Below are positions 33,200 to 44,785 of a stretch of 64,000 nt of DNA, in pieces (positions within the stretch are counted from its first letter, which is position 1; every line of letters starts with the position of its first letter). The stretch spans positions 41,511,555 to 41,575,554 of the forward strand of contig CM035808.1 of assembly GCA_020466095.1 (NCBI GenBank). Reading direction: 5' to 3'. The DNA comes from Chlorops oryzae (taxonomy: Eukaryota > Arthropoda > Insecta > Diptera > Chloropidae). The translations under genes and the position numbers were made by a program. The notes beneath the pieces are model-generated. The model searched no databases. It worked only from the letters and a program-made list of their open reading frames with translations, and was not told the origin of the DNA.

Positions 33200-33995
33200 A
33201 GTCGTGGCAGAAAAAATGTATATAGAAATGATCAACGTCACCAGGAGATTCGATTTAGACATGTCCGTCCGTCTGTCCCTCCGTCTGTGTGTATACTGTT
33301 TTCTTATCGAAGGAATTGAGCTGCCTCGACGAAATTTGGTATACGTTATACGGTTAGCATAATGGGGACATGAGTAACGACAAGTTCGGACCCGATCGGA
33401 CCTTTTTAAGGGTTCCTCCCGTACTAGGGTCTGTAATGAAAATCACAAAAACTGCTCAAAAATCGAAGTTTTTCAAGGAATTTTGATGCACTTTGATAGT
33501 TGAACACATTTAAAGCCAAGTTATTCAATTTCCAAAAAATGTAAAAGTGGGCGTGGCCGAAGGGCGTTTTTTGAAAATGTTCTCCTACACCCGAAATGCA
33601 AATGGGATTTGAACGAAAGTTGGCACTTATGCTTTCTTTGTAGCCATTATCATCCTTCCAAAAAAATTTCCATGATCGGTCCATTATTAAGGGTACCTGT
33701 TGTAGTAGGGTCTGTCACAAAAATCTCAAAACTGCCCCAAAATCGGACTTTTTCTAAATATTTGAATTAAATTTAGAATTTGACGTTATATTTAAGACTC
33801 CGATGAGAATTCAACAAAATTGGAAAAGTGGGCGTGGCAAAGAGGCGTTTTTCATAAAGAAATTTAACAAAAGTCGGAATATGGGCCCCTTATGGCCTTA
33901 AAAACCTCTTGATATTAAAAATTATTTGAAAATGTATGTCTGCGTCGGGTATTCTATTGTCAGACTCGCCTGACTATAACACCCTTACTTGTTTA
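33200..33995 (+). mobile_element. HL5: Helentron-like element
   Basis: Starts at a diverged GTGTCGAGGGTAAATTGCGT and ends GTCAGACTCGCCTGACTATAACACCCTTACTTG. The interior has CCGTCCGTCTGTCCCTCCGTC (GTCY) and repeated GTGGGCGTGGC blocks. Non-coding; similar in order to HL6 and HL7. Confidence 0.75.
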
Positions 33996-35457
33996 AATTT
34001 ATTATGCCTTTATTTGATTTCAAATATTGACTTCAAATTGATTGAAAATCTTTTAAAAATTGATTTTCTTAAGAAGTGGTTTTCAGTTTGAAAAAGTAAA
34101 AAAAGTTTTAAGAAAGTGAGATTTTTTTTTATTTATATGTGATATATGTGATGTGATTATATGTGATATGCGTTCATCAGTTTATTAGATAGTTTGGTTT
34201 CAAAGAACTCGCGATTCAAAAATTCTCGAGAATTTCTGTTCACTCTTTCATAATATCATTGTACAAAAATGCCTTTCAGTTCACATCAGTTTTTCTGCTG
34301 ATTATATTCGCAAAATATTCGCCGAATTTGCGAACGCGAATGCGAATGTCAAAAATGTGCTAATATTCGCGAATGCGAGTATTCGTTGCAACAATAGAAT
34401 GTAGTATAATTATAACACACATCTTATTATGCCTGCAATATTTTCTCTCCCCTCTCATTCTCTATGTTTCACTAGTCTTCTGAGATGCCTACTTAGAATT
34501 GAAAAGCTCCTAAAATGTCATCTCTAATCAGGAAAATAAACAATTATTGCCTGAGTAAGGCCGCTTAAAAAAAAGTTTTCCTTCTTTCTGTGCGACAAAG
34601 CGTGTTTCAGAATCGACGCTCATTATGTGTACATATATAGTTTTGTTTTGTTATACAGAGAGATCAAAGGCCCATGTTTTTATGATTAATCGCTGACAAC
34701 AATGAAGCTAACCAGCCGACGGCCGAGGGCTAGAGCACCTAATTGAATATTGTGTAGTAAGATACTATATATAAATAAATAAATAAGTAAATAAAGATAA
34801 CCATTTTTACTCTTATTTCTTAAAATTTTTGGAAATACTAGGCCTTATTAACACATCATTGAAAGCGTGATGAGTTTTTAATGATGTCGCATTGAATTAT
34901 TTTGCATTTTTAAGACGTTACCATTGTTTATATACACTTTTATTATTTTTATTTTTAAACATTTTCCTGAGCAAAATACTTTTGCATAATTTCTTGATCA
35001 AACAAATTAGCCAAAATGCAAATGTTCTCGCATTCGGGTATAAGATAACGCCAAAGACTGATTCGGATTTATGGCCGAATGTATTGAAAATATTTCCGCA
35101 AAGCTAGATTTTTGGGAAATACCGAAATCTTTAACAAAAGCCGCCGAACGGCTAAATTGATAAGTGTCTATTCATATTACCAAACTGCCGAGTCGATTTT
35201 TCGGGTGGCCTATCTCTGCATTGGCCGGTTACTGGGTCAATAGCATTGAGGCCGATTTTGGAAAATTTGCATAGCTTTTTAAGTGCTTATTTTGAGAAAA
35301 AGCTTCCAACGCAAAAATGATTACATGTTTTTTTCTTCTGTTGAGATGAGTGGTTTTTGGTGGTGCAATTTTTAACACTTTCTGCACCGATATTTTCTTT
35401 TATTTTGAAAATTGATTTTAGTAAGGCAGAAGTTGGCACATGTTTCAAATTATTATA
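33996..35457. other. Intergenic DNA
   Basis: No gene recognised. At 34725-34795 ACGGCCGAGGGCTAGAGC followed by (AAAT)n looks like the 3' end of a non-LTR element. The rest is AT-rich. Confidence 0.4.
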
Positions 35458-36735
35458 TTAGGTGTAGTAAAAAGAAATCCATTATTTTTGCATTAAATTG
35501 AGGGCTTTATTTAAGATAGTTAGAATGACCCGATTTAGGTCAAATATGCGCCGTTTTGTTCGATAACTTGTTGCCATTTTAAAGGTAATTTCATTATGCC
35601 TCTCTCATAGAAGCCCTCGTTCCTATTAGCAAAAAATTTGAGACAGTCGAATTTCAGAAGCTCTCTTGAAGCGAATGTTTCACCAGCAAAATTGTTCGCC
35701 ATGGACAGAACAGATGGTAATCACTTGGTGCCAGGTCCGGACTATAAGGTGGATGCAGAAGAAACTCCCAACCAAACTCCCGGAGCTTCTGGCAAGTCAC
35801 TATCGATGTGTGTGGCCTGGCGTTGTCCTGATGGAACACAATTCCTCTCCTATTGGCCAAAGCTGGCCGCTTATGGGCGATTGCTTCCTTCAGACGGTCC
35901 AATTGTTGACAGTAGAGTTCCGAGTTAAGAGTTTTGCCGTATGGAGCAGCTCATAGTAGATAATTCCCTTCCAATCCCACCAAACACACAGCAAAACCTT
36001 CCTGGCCGTCAATCCTGGCTTGGGCACCGTTTCCGCCGGTTCACCGTGTTTCGACCACGACCGTTTTCGCTTGACGTTGTCGTAAGTGAGCCACTTTTCA
36101 TCACCAGTCACCAACCGCTTTAGAAATGGGTCGATTTTGTTGCGGTTCAGCAGCGATTCGCAGATGGAAATTCGGTCTATGAGGTTTTTTTGCGTTAACT
36201 CGTGTGGCACCCATACATCGAGCTTCTTTGTGTATCCAGCCTTATTCAAATGGTTCCACACGGTTTTTTGTGCAATCTTTAGCTCTTTTGCAATCGAAAC
36301 AGTGCTAACATGACGGTCGGACTCGATAATTTCCATGATTTTATCGACATTTTCGACAATTGGCCTTCCAGTGCGTGGTGCATCCTTGACATCGAAGTTA
36401 CCGAACGGAATCGACGAAACCAAAATTGCGCATGATTGGCTGTTACAGTATCAGGTCCATAAACGCTATTCACAATTTCAGCCGCCTGGCTTACGTTTTC
36501 TCCCTTATCGAAGAAAAACTGTAAAATGTAGCGAATTTTCTCTTTGCTGATGTCCATCTTTGACAAGCTCTCAAACAAAACTGAATCAATCAATCAAAAA
36601 AGTGTCAAAAAAGCTTTTTTAGTAGGAACTGTCATCTTTCTAATGCCCCTACGGAACACGATCGGACTTATACAACGCGAGATGCAGATAAATAACGCCA
36701 TCTATGAAAATAATGATTTCTTTTTATACATATAT
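35458..36735 (-). mobile_element. mariner element, copy 2
   Basis: Same family as 24693-25980, with an intact left inverted end TTAGGTGTAGTAAAAAGAAA after TA. The right end is eroded: the expected TTTTTACTACACC is reduced to TTTTTATACATAT. Confidence 0.88.
35535..36557 (-). pseudogene. mariner transposase, frameshifted copy
   Basis: Same protein as copy 1 from MDISKEKIRYILQFFFDKGE to a TAA at 35535-35537. A one-base loss after WFRRFRS (about 36402) breaks the HTH region, small indels occur around 35937 and a base is lost in the YHLF-LSMANN region near 35700. Unlike copy 1 it keeps TGG at REFGW and YSPDLAP, so the two copies decayed independently. Confidence 0.88.
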
Positions 36736-36942
36736 ATTTAGCTAAGAACAAAGAATTTTTGAGCTTCGAAAAAACCTTTAAATTTTCTGAGAACTATTGT
36801 CTTTTAGTCGGTTTGAAAGGGTTAAGTAAATAAAATTATGTTAATACATATATCAAATAGGCTCAATAAAAACATTTATGGAACGTTTTCAATATATATT
36901 GAAACACAACAGGCGCCATTTTTATTGAAGTGCATAATTATA

Positions 36943-37757
36943 CCCGACACACTCTGTGTCGAGGGTATATTGCGTTTGTGTGGTTGTGTGTAACACCCAT
37001 AACCAGTCGAGATAGGCCATACAAAATGTATATAGAAATGATCAGCGTCACCAGGATATCCATCTGTCTGTCTGTATACAGTTATCTTATCGAAGGAGTT
37101 GAGCTATCTTGACAAAATTTGGTATGCGTGCTCACGGCGACAAGTTCGAGAATGGATCCTATCGGACCATTTTTAGGGGTACTTCCAGTACTAGGGTCTG
37201 TTACGAAAATCACAAAAACTGCTCTAAAATCGAAGTTTTTTCAAGATATTTTAATGAAATTTTACATTTGAACATTCTTAAGGGCAAGTAATATGATTTC
37301 CAAAAATTGCAAAAGTGGGCGTGGCAGAAGGGTGTTTTTCGAAAATGGTGTCCTGCACCAGAAATTCAAATGGTACTTGAACGAAATTTGGCACTTTTGC
37401 TTCCTTTGTAGCTATAAACATCCTCTCCAAAAATATCTTGGATAGGTCCATTATTAAGGGTGCCTCCAGTACTATGGTCTGTCACAAAATTCCCAAAGTC
37501 TTACTTTTTCGAAATATTTCAATGAAGCTTAGAATTTGAGCATATATTTAATCCTCCGATTAGAATTCAAAAAAATTGGAAAAGTGGGCGTGGCAAAGTG
37601 GTGGTTTTCATAAAACAAATCTAACAAAAATCGGTATATGGGGCCGTCTTATGGCCTTTTAACACCTCTTGATATTACTAAATATTTGAACATGTGTGTC
37701 TGTGTCGGATATTCTATTGTCAGGCTCGCCTGACTATAACACCCTTACTTGTTTTGA
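36943..37757 (+). mobile_element. HL6: Helentron-like element
   Basis: Left end ATACCCGACACACTCTGTGTC, able to fold on itself, then GAGGGTATATTGCG. The right end holds the hairpin GTCAGGCTCGCCTGAC followed by TATAACACCCTTACTTGTT. Terminal T/TT context and a 3' hairpin fit Helentron/DINE-1 structure. Non-coding. Confidence 0.75.
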
Positions 37758-37895
37758 TTCGAGTTATGGAAGTTTGAATGAGCATGAAATCCAAATAGGT
37801 CTAAATGGACAGCCTTTGATGTGCGATTTCTTTATGACAGTTGGTGGCGTAGTCCGAAACATCTAAATTTTTTAGATTGATAAGTTCAAAATACT

Positions 37896-38011
37896 CGGGC
37901 ATGTCACAGAAATCGAATACGACAGAAAACGTTCGATTTCGCTTAAATGTGTATGGAAATTTCATTGATTTCGAACGTTTTCAATCGTATTCGATTTCTG
38001 TGACATACCCG
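37896..38011. mobile_element. E15: 116-bp MITE with 40-bp inverted arms
   Basis: CGGGCATGTCACAGAAATCG on the left and its inverse on the right match over about 40 bp with two or three changes. ACT flanks both sides. No coding content. Confidence 0.7.
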
Positions 38012-40950
38012 ACTGTCTTTATTTGAGTGTTCCGACAAGATAAAATATAACTGTATAACATTCAGTATTGCCGTTCTAAAAATATTCAACTCGCTTAGAC
38101 TCTTTTGAAATTCTGCTAAATCCTAGGGAATACAAAATTGTAAGCAGTCGCTAGAAGTCGTTGAAATCGAGCTTTTCATCCTTGACGATGCATGTACTCA
38201 AAAGTAGCCAAAAAAAAAAAACATCGAAAAAGTGCCCCAAGGTGCAATCACTGATGACTAGAGCTTCTAAAAATTGTTAAAGCAAATTATCTTCTATACA
38301 ATAACTTTGTAAACGATAATCTTATTGAAATAAAACACAAACAAAAGGGGATTAAACGGACTCGCATTTAAGCGAGGCATATCATATGAAAATCCATAGA
38401 AAATCTAATTTGATAAAGCTCTTAAAATATATCAACGTACTCATATGTATCAAAATAAATATTTTATATTTTCATACGAGCCTATACATATAGCGAAATA
38501 ATGGCGATAACCAAATACTTCGAAAATACGAAAATATTTTCCGCTTCTTTAATGGCTATCTATCTACTCGTCTAAATCTTGCCATTTACACTTTTAATAC
38601 AGATATTATCCACTTTTTATTAACGCCTGTCCAAATGAACAAATGATAACGATCAATTAGGAATTCATAATGGTATCGGGCGGTCCAAAAATATTTATAT
38701 AACCTTTTATTGGCGATGACAGTTTCCAAGATTTGCACTTTTTTTTTTTAAAACTTTTCATGCTACATAAAATATGTATATAGTATTCATATGGCCAGAA
38801 AGATAATTCGCTTGATTTTTTCTTTCTGTTTCTCTCAAATATCCAAATAAAGTAAACCAAAGATTTGATGGACCCCCGATAGTCCAATATTTGTAAAGAT
38901 TTTTGGTTTATCTTTAAGATCTTTTGTGAAAAACATTTTTTTTTCGAATTTGAGTAAAAGAAGAAAAGAAAAAACTGAAAAATAAAATAATCCTGAACTC
39001 ATTTGATGAAGTTGCGTTCATGTTTGCGCGTGTGCGGCTTAATAAAATCTATGTGGTATCAACTGTGATTTAAGCCGGCCCTAATTGATAATAAATTTGC
39101 TGCTTTTACAATGGTTGTCGTTTTGTTTTGGGCCAAACACGAACGCGTTCGTGTGTGTCTGATCTCAATGAATTTTCAACATTATAATGTGTTAAATAAT
39201 TTACCAAAAGGTCAACCTTGAAATCGAATAAATGTATTTATAGGCTTATGTTTTTACTATTTCATCGCATGAGTCCGATGGTTTTTTGCTTCAGAAATTG
39301 CAATAAAGCTTATATTTTGTTTTTTGGTAGGTCATGAAAAGTTCGTGTTTCTTACGCTTTGGAATTTCGAGGATAAAGAAGCTGGATTATTATTATTCAA
39401 TATTATCTCATAATTTGCTTGATTAAAGTTCGTTACAGAAAATAATTCGAAAATGATATAAGCATTCATGGCCAAAGAATTTATTCAACTTATGGAGATT
39501 TGGAGTTAAGGAATTGTTCAAAATGCTCACTCTAAATTCTATTGCCCTCTGATTCAATTTGGCTATGGAAGTTTACCTGTAAAAATAATACAAATACGGT
39601 TTAATATTTATGGGCGTTACTATCTGCTTTAAAGGGACTTCATTGTACTTTTAAATAATTAAACTGTATGTATTGTATATAGATCGCACATATCATGCAA
39701 TCCTCTTTAGTCAGTAGGTCGCCACCGAAATATGTGACCTACTATTATGTCAGTATTCTCAGGTACTCTCTTATGACTCACTACATCTTACTACAGTGAC
39801 GATAAGTGGTGAAAAATATGAATTTATCTGTCCCTTTTATATGCCTTAAACACCAGCACTATTCAACTGAAGAAATGATCCGTCCACCTTCCCTAGCTGA
39901 ATAAGTGCCCTTCCTTACTAGAGCAAACACAGGACTTTATTCGCAAGCGAAATTGTAGGCTAAAGAAAACGTATAAAAGGACGACTCGTTCCTGGCATTG
40001 AAATCGCCATGTTAAATACGACTGCATTATGGATAGGCGAGGGACTGATCCCCGCCACCAGTGACTGTGAAATCGATATTTTTAAAAAGAAAAAACTTTA
40101 TCGAATTCAAAAACAATCAAGCTTCGATTATTCCCATCAACATTATCCAAAAAATTAAATCGACTTCGTATTTCTATTCGGTATTTCCTTCTGAACTGTT
40201 TTTCTTCCTTAATGAAAAATTTAAAACAAAAAAATTCGGTACCTATAGTAACCCAAGTAGCAATTGTTTTACAAAAATATTTCATCAATTCGAAAAATTA
40301 TGAAGGTAGCAGGTATAATTTCACCGTAAAAGTCGTTGCGTTTGTAAAATCGCTTCAATTTGGCGTAACGAACAAAAGCCAAAGTCACTTATTTTACTTA
40401 TCATAGCATTGATGAACACAAATATCTTGTCAATAAAATTTTAGACAGAACCAACACCCTCTGCGAAGTATGTTTTCGTTTCATTTTATCATTAGTATTT
40501 AAATCAATGTGACAAAAAGAGATATAGAATGTTTTTATAAACTCATAAGATGTGTTGGAGTTAAGAAGCCTTTAAGAAGATAAAAACTAGAACTTGAAAC
40601 TTCGCTATTCTTCGCTCTCCTATTTAAGTGGCAATTAAGATAGAAATACGCTTCTCAATTTCTTCTATCGGACCGCCCACATCGGTCCTTTTGCACTTAA
40701 TTTGGACTTTAATATGTCTTAAAGACGGAGTGCATACCTTTTGTAGCCTTCTTCACTACTTCTTTAAGTTATGATAATAAACATTTTTGTTACTTGGGTA
40801 AAATCTTCATGCCAGGACACAAAGAATCACTTCACAAGTGTTTTTAGCTACTGGAAAGAAATTAATTCTAAAGCTTTTTTTCGAATTCAATAATTATATT
40901 TAAAGAAAATTTTCGAGTATTCAGCAGAGGTTGTTAATTGTTTGTTTCGA
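38012..40950. other. Intergenic DNA with one possible orphan promoter
   Basis: Mostly AT-rich with no recognised gene or transposon. A well-formed TATA box TATAAAAGG lies at 39972-39980, with an ATG at 40010 opening a 49-codon frame (MLNTTALWIGEGLIPATSD) and AATAAA at about 40431. This could be a small gene or a solo LTR; neither is demonstrated. Confidence 0.35.
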
Positions 40951-42168
40951 TTATTGATTGGCGGGCAAATATGTTTGCTGGGTATTGTCTCCAGTGATAA
41001 TTTGATTTAGGCTTGATCCAACATTCTGCGTTTGGACCGTACCGAAATCGCTAGACCCTCCGCTACTTCCAAAGCCACTTATTCCATTATTGCCATCACT
41101 TCCAGCAAATGAAGATCCGAATCCGCTAGATGATGCATCACTGCCACCTAAACTGCCGATTACTGAAGACACTGGAACGAAACCCTCATTCGAGACTTGA
41201 CTTGAGCCGCCAAGGCCATCGTATTGTGCTGAAAGGGATGAATGAAAAAGGAATCGGGCAATAAAATTGTTTCCAACTATTATACCTTGAATAGCATGTT
41301 GAGCATGTTGGGCTTCTGCGGGTGTTTTGTATTTAATGAAGAACACTTCGGGCTTATTGTTCGATGGCGGCGGTGTAACAACTTCAGCCTGAACATCCAG
41401 AGCATTTGATTTCTTCGCAAGAACATAAATCGCAGTCTTTTCTTCGGTCGGAGCAACTTTAGCAATGATCTTTGCCTTCGAGACACTTGAGGTCGGTGCA
41501 TTGATGAAGACAACGCGATAGTTCTTATGTGGGCGTCCAATGTTTATGTAGCGTACGATTTGTTGTTCATCATGATCCTCGGGAGCCGAATGGATGTAGA
41601 AATGTTTCGTTATTATCGGCGCTTGATTCTGAAAAGTGTGTTGCCCTTGTTGTTCGTAGTTAAAAGATTGAGAGCTGCCTCCGCTGCCACCCGAAGAGAA
41701 AGACGAGTAACCGCCACTGCCACCTAGTCCGGCATTGCCCAGGCTTACTGTTTGTGTCGATGGCACAAAGCCAGAAGTTCCAGCTGTGCCGAAAGATGGC
41801 GCTGCATTAAAGTACGAGTTACCCGAGGCACTCGGAGAATAGGAAGAGCTGCTTTGTGGCGTCTCAAGTAGATTTCCACCACCGCTGCTGTGGCCCTGAT
41901 TGTATTGATAACCCAAGCTAACGTCACGTACAACGCGCGCTGTCATTATTTGCGTAAGTGTGGCAACAGTGGCTAAACACAAAATCTGAAAAATGTTCAA
42001 TTATATAAAAAACAAATTTCCTTTTTTTTCCAATTTGTCTTTTTTTCGTGGGTCTATCTCTTCGAGCTTCTAGTTCCACGGTTTTAATTTTTGCCATTCA
42101 GTTAATAATATTTCTTCACAACACTTTGTCACTTGCTCTGTTTTTATTCTTACCAAAATTTTGCTCAT
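40951..42168 (-). CDS. Twdl: Tweedle (DUF243) cuticle protein 4, glycine/serine-rich
   Basis: Secreted cuticle protein, predicted 330 aa from three exons: 42154-42168, 41286-41985, 40951-41228. The 15-nt first exon (ATG AGC AAA ATT TTG) ends at GTAAGA; the second exon follows TTTTTCAG and continues the signal peptide as ILCLATVATLTQIMTA. This fits the TATA/TCAGT pair 77 nt upstream better than an unspliced ATG at 42000. Residues about 30-130 are low-complexity GSS/GGSGG. Then come KHFYIHSAPEDH, GRPHKNYRVVFINAP, APTEEKTAIYVLAKK and KPEVFFIKYKTPAEA. The last intron (57 nt) is in frame without stops. The C-terminus is again Gly/Ser-rich and ends QQTYLPANQ. The glycine-rich repeats distinguish it from the other three. 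Confidence 0.93.
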
Positions 42169-42244
42169 CTTCACTTAAAGGAATGAAAGATGTTTGTACG
42201 AAAAAAACTTATTTGACTGTACAAAATAAACGATAAATCACAAC

Positions 42245-42279
42245 TGATTCCTGTCGATCTAACGGAGACAATTTTATAT
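42245..42279 (-). promoter_or_regulatory. TATA box and TCAGT initiator of Tweedle 4
   Basis: TATATAAAATTG (minus strand, about 42270-42281) and ATCAGTTGTG with its A at 42245, 33 bases after TATAAAA. TCAGT is the canonical arthropod initiator. It supports transcription of the short first exon at 42154-42168. Confidence 0.7.
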
Positions 42280-42284
42280 AAAAA

Positions 42285-43256
42285 TTTTGAACGCAAAATG
42301 AAAAAAAACTTTAAAAAAAATAAAATAAATAAATGAATAAAACTGGTAAATCCATATAAAAATGTTACCAAATTGTAATTAAAACTAATTAAAGTATGTA
42401 TAAAAATTATTACGAGCAATTGGTTAAAATCCGGCTTCCCAAATGTTTGAGAAGTAGTGCTAATTTATTCTATTATCACTTGAATTTGACTGAATCAAAT
42501 CAACGGCTTTTATTGCTACAAACTTTAGGCAACACAAACTCTATTTTTCGAAAGAGACAAACGTAGAAATTCCGTAGAAATAAGTAAAAAAAAATAAAAA
42601 AATTATTCAAAATTTTTTTTCCAATTTTCGTAATGCTATTATCTTATATGGCAACGCTAATCAATATCAATTAGAGCTTGAAATTCATAACGCGCCAGTT
42701 GTTAACCTGATGCAATAATAAATATTTTTTTTGACCCGGAAATATTTTCATGTCAGGTAACTATTCATTTCGCATTGAGTGACGTAAAATTGTTCTTGCT
42801 GTGGTATTTTCGCAAGAATACATCTGAGAATCTTTCCTTGCGAATCTATTTCATTCATCCATAGAGGGCAACATTATCTTCTATAGGGCAGTTGTTGTTT
42901 AGTACTGCCTTGAAATAAATTTAATGAAAACCATGAAAAATTCATCTAATAATCTTGGATTTAAGAGACTTTTCTCTGCGATTTGGTATTTTTGTGAGGT
43001 AATCTTGCTTCAATCAATGATTTCTTTCTTCAGGTTGGTTGAAGGATGCTTGTTGGTTCTGGCACACTTAAAAACTTGGGATGTCACTTCATTCAATCCC
43101 TAACTGAACTCGCAGAACTTAATCCTTTGAGGATAGCAAGCTTTATAGAGCGAAAAAAAATGGTTTACTTAATAGGTGTACAAAACCGCGGATTTCACAA
43201 TGAACCTTCCTTTGGTCTAAGTGCGCCAAATTCTGGTGGGCGGCCCCTACAAACCA
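42285..43256. other. Intergenic DNA
   Basis: Divergent region between the minus-strand Tweedle 4 and the plus-strand M13 gene. AT-rich; no exon with M13 motifs (for example a CxxFYxYACG-type segment) was found here. Confidence 0.4.
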
Positions 43257-43678
43257 AACCAACCTAACCTATCCTAACCTAGGACACTTATAATCGATAT
43301 CCAAGTGGGATTTTCGTCCTCAGATGCTGTCTGCGAGCACAAAAGTTTTTATCGGCTTTGGGTTCTGCTGTTAAGCTTTCATTCCTTATTTTATGCCGTA
43401 TACGACTGTTAAGGATGATGTATACAGTCCAACTGTCCCTTTGTACATTCCCTACTCTGTCTATAGATTAGGTTAGGTTAGCGTGACTGCCACCATGTGT
43501 GACACACTTAGGCACCAAATGGGCCCGTTGTGATACCACGAATAATGGGAAAACAAAGAAAAACAGAAACCGAAAAAACTACACAGATATCCACGACCTA
43601 AGATGGAAGTCGAATACAGGGCCTCTCGCTTCGTAAATTGGTATTGCAGCCAAATATACTCTGTGTTCAGGAATAACA
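43257..43678. repeat. Interspersed repeat flanked by CCTAACC / GGTTAGG motifs
   Basis: AACCAACCTAACCTATCC at 43257 and GATTAGGTTAGGTTAGCG at 43465 are in opposite orientation. The following GTGTGACACACTTAGGCACC and GTTGTGATACCACGAATAAT look like a dispersed fly repeat. Family assignment is from memory of such sequences and uncertain. Confidence 0.35.
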
Positions 43679-44175
43679 CACAGAGAAAAAAATCAACCAG
43701 AAAACTGGTTAAATCAAAATGAAAAACGGCTTCAACACGGAATATTTTTATTTTAACAATTTTTCTTGTTGAAAAAAATTAAGATTTTCCTTTTGAATCA
43801 ACTATATTTCAGGTTGAATTGACATGATAATTTTCAAAAATGGATTTAAATTTAAATTGTTGAACTAACCACGGACATAATTGAAATGATAAGATAATTT
43901 TGAAAATAAGAAAAAATTTTCTTAAATAAGCCCATAAAAGAAGAAATGTCAAAACTAATTTATTTAACGTTCAAAGCAAATGGCCACAGACCCCTCTGCT
44001 GAACATAACCCCAGAAATAGCCATTGGATGGACGTCATCCGATTTTGTCACTCCGTTGTCGTGACTGCTTTCGCAATGCTTAAAAAGTTTCTTTTTTTTT
44101 TCATTTTAAATCAACCAAAAATGTTGTTGACTCAACCATTTTTCTTTTGAAATTTTCGTTCTGCTCGGAAATCGA
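43679..44175 (+). repeat. R1 repeat, uninterrupted copy
   Basis: Matches, in inverse orientation, the two pieces flanking E10. It begins CACAGAGAAAAAAATCAACC and runs through TTTTGTCACTCCGTTGTCG, the point where E10 entered the other copy. No coding sequence; type unknown. Confidence 0.75.
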
Positions 44176-44785
44176 AAGGAGTTTTCCACGCTACCCCCAG
44201 TTAAATGCAATATTATTAAGCGAACAAAGGTTTTTTTTGGGGCGACATTCAAAGTTAGTTCCCCTACAAATTTCTATGGGTTGTTCGATCGAACATGCCA
44301 TTGCAATGCGTAGACCGACTTGCTCCGTCTTAACACCGAATTGAACATATAAATTGAACGGAACATGTACAAATTCTTAAAAATATCTTCATAAATATTC
44401 ATTTGAATGAAAACATTGAAAATATGTAGCTGCCGTTGATCTTGGATCTGATGGGCTTGGTATGACACGTGTTTTAACCTGTTGATACTGTTGTTGTTGT
44501 TGATGTTGATGATGATTATTATTTTTGAATGCATCGAATGCAGGCACGAATGTTATTTAACAGTTATGATAAATTATTTAAATGTAAACAATTTAGGTAA
44601 ATTGATACTTTTGAACAATGATCTTCTTCATTCAAATATATGCATAATTTTTTATGATATTAAAGCACGAAACCCATGCGATTAAATGATGAAAAAGCGG
44701 CTTTCAACACCTAAACACTTGATTATAAATATGACCTTTAAAATAAAAGACTTAATATTTGTCATACCTATGTCTTCTATTTCAG

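Noticed and set aside
43257..43480. CCTAACC / GGTTAGG motifs resembling arthropod TTAGG telomere DNA
   Set aside because: Only two or three units in each place, in opposite orientation and internal; they look like part of a dispersed repeat.
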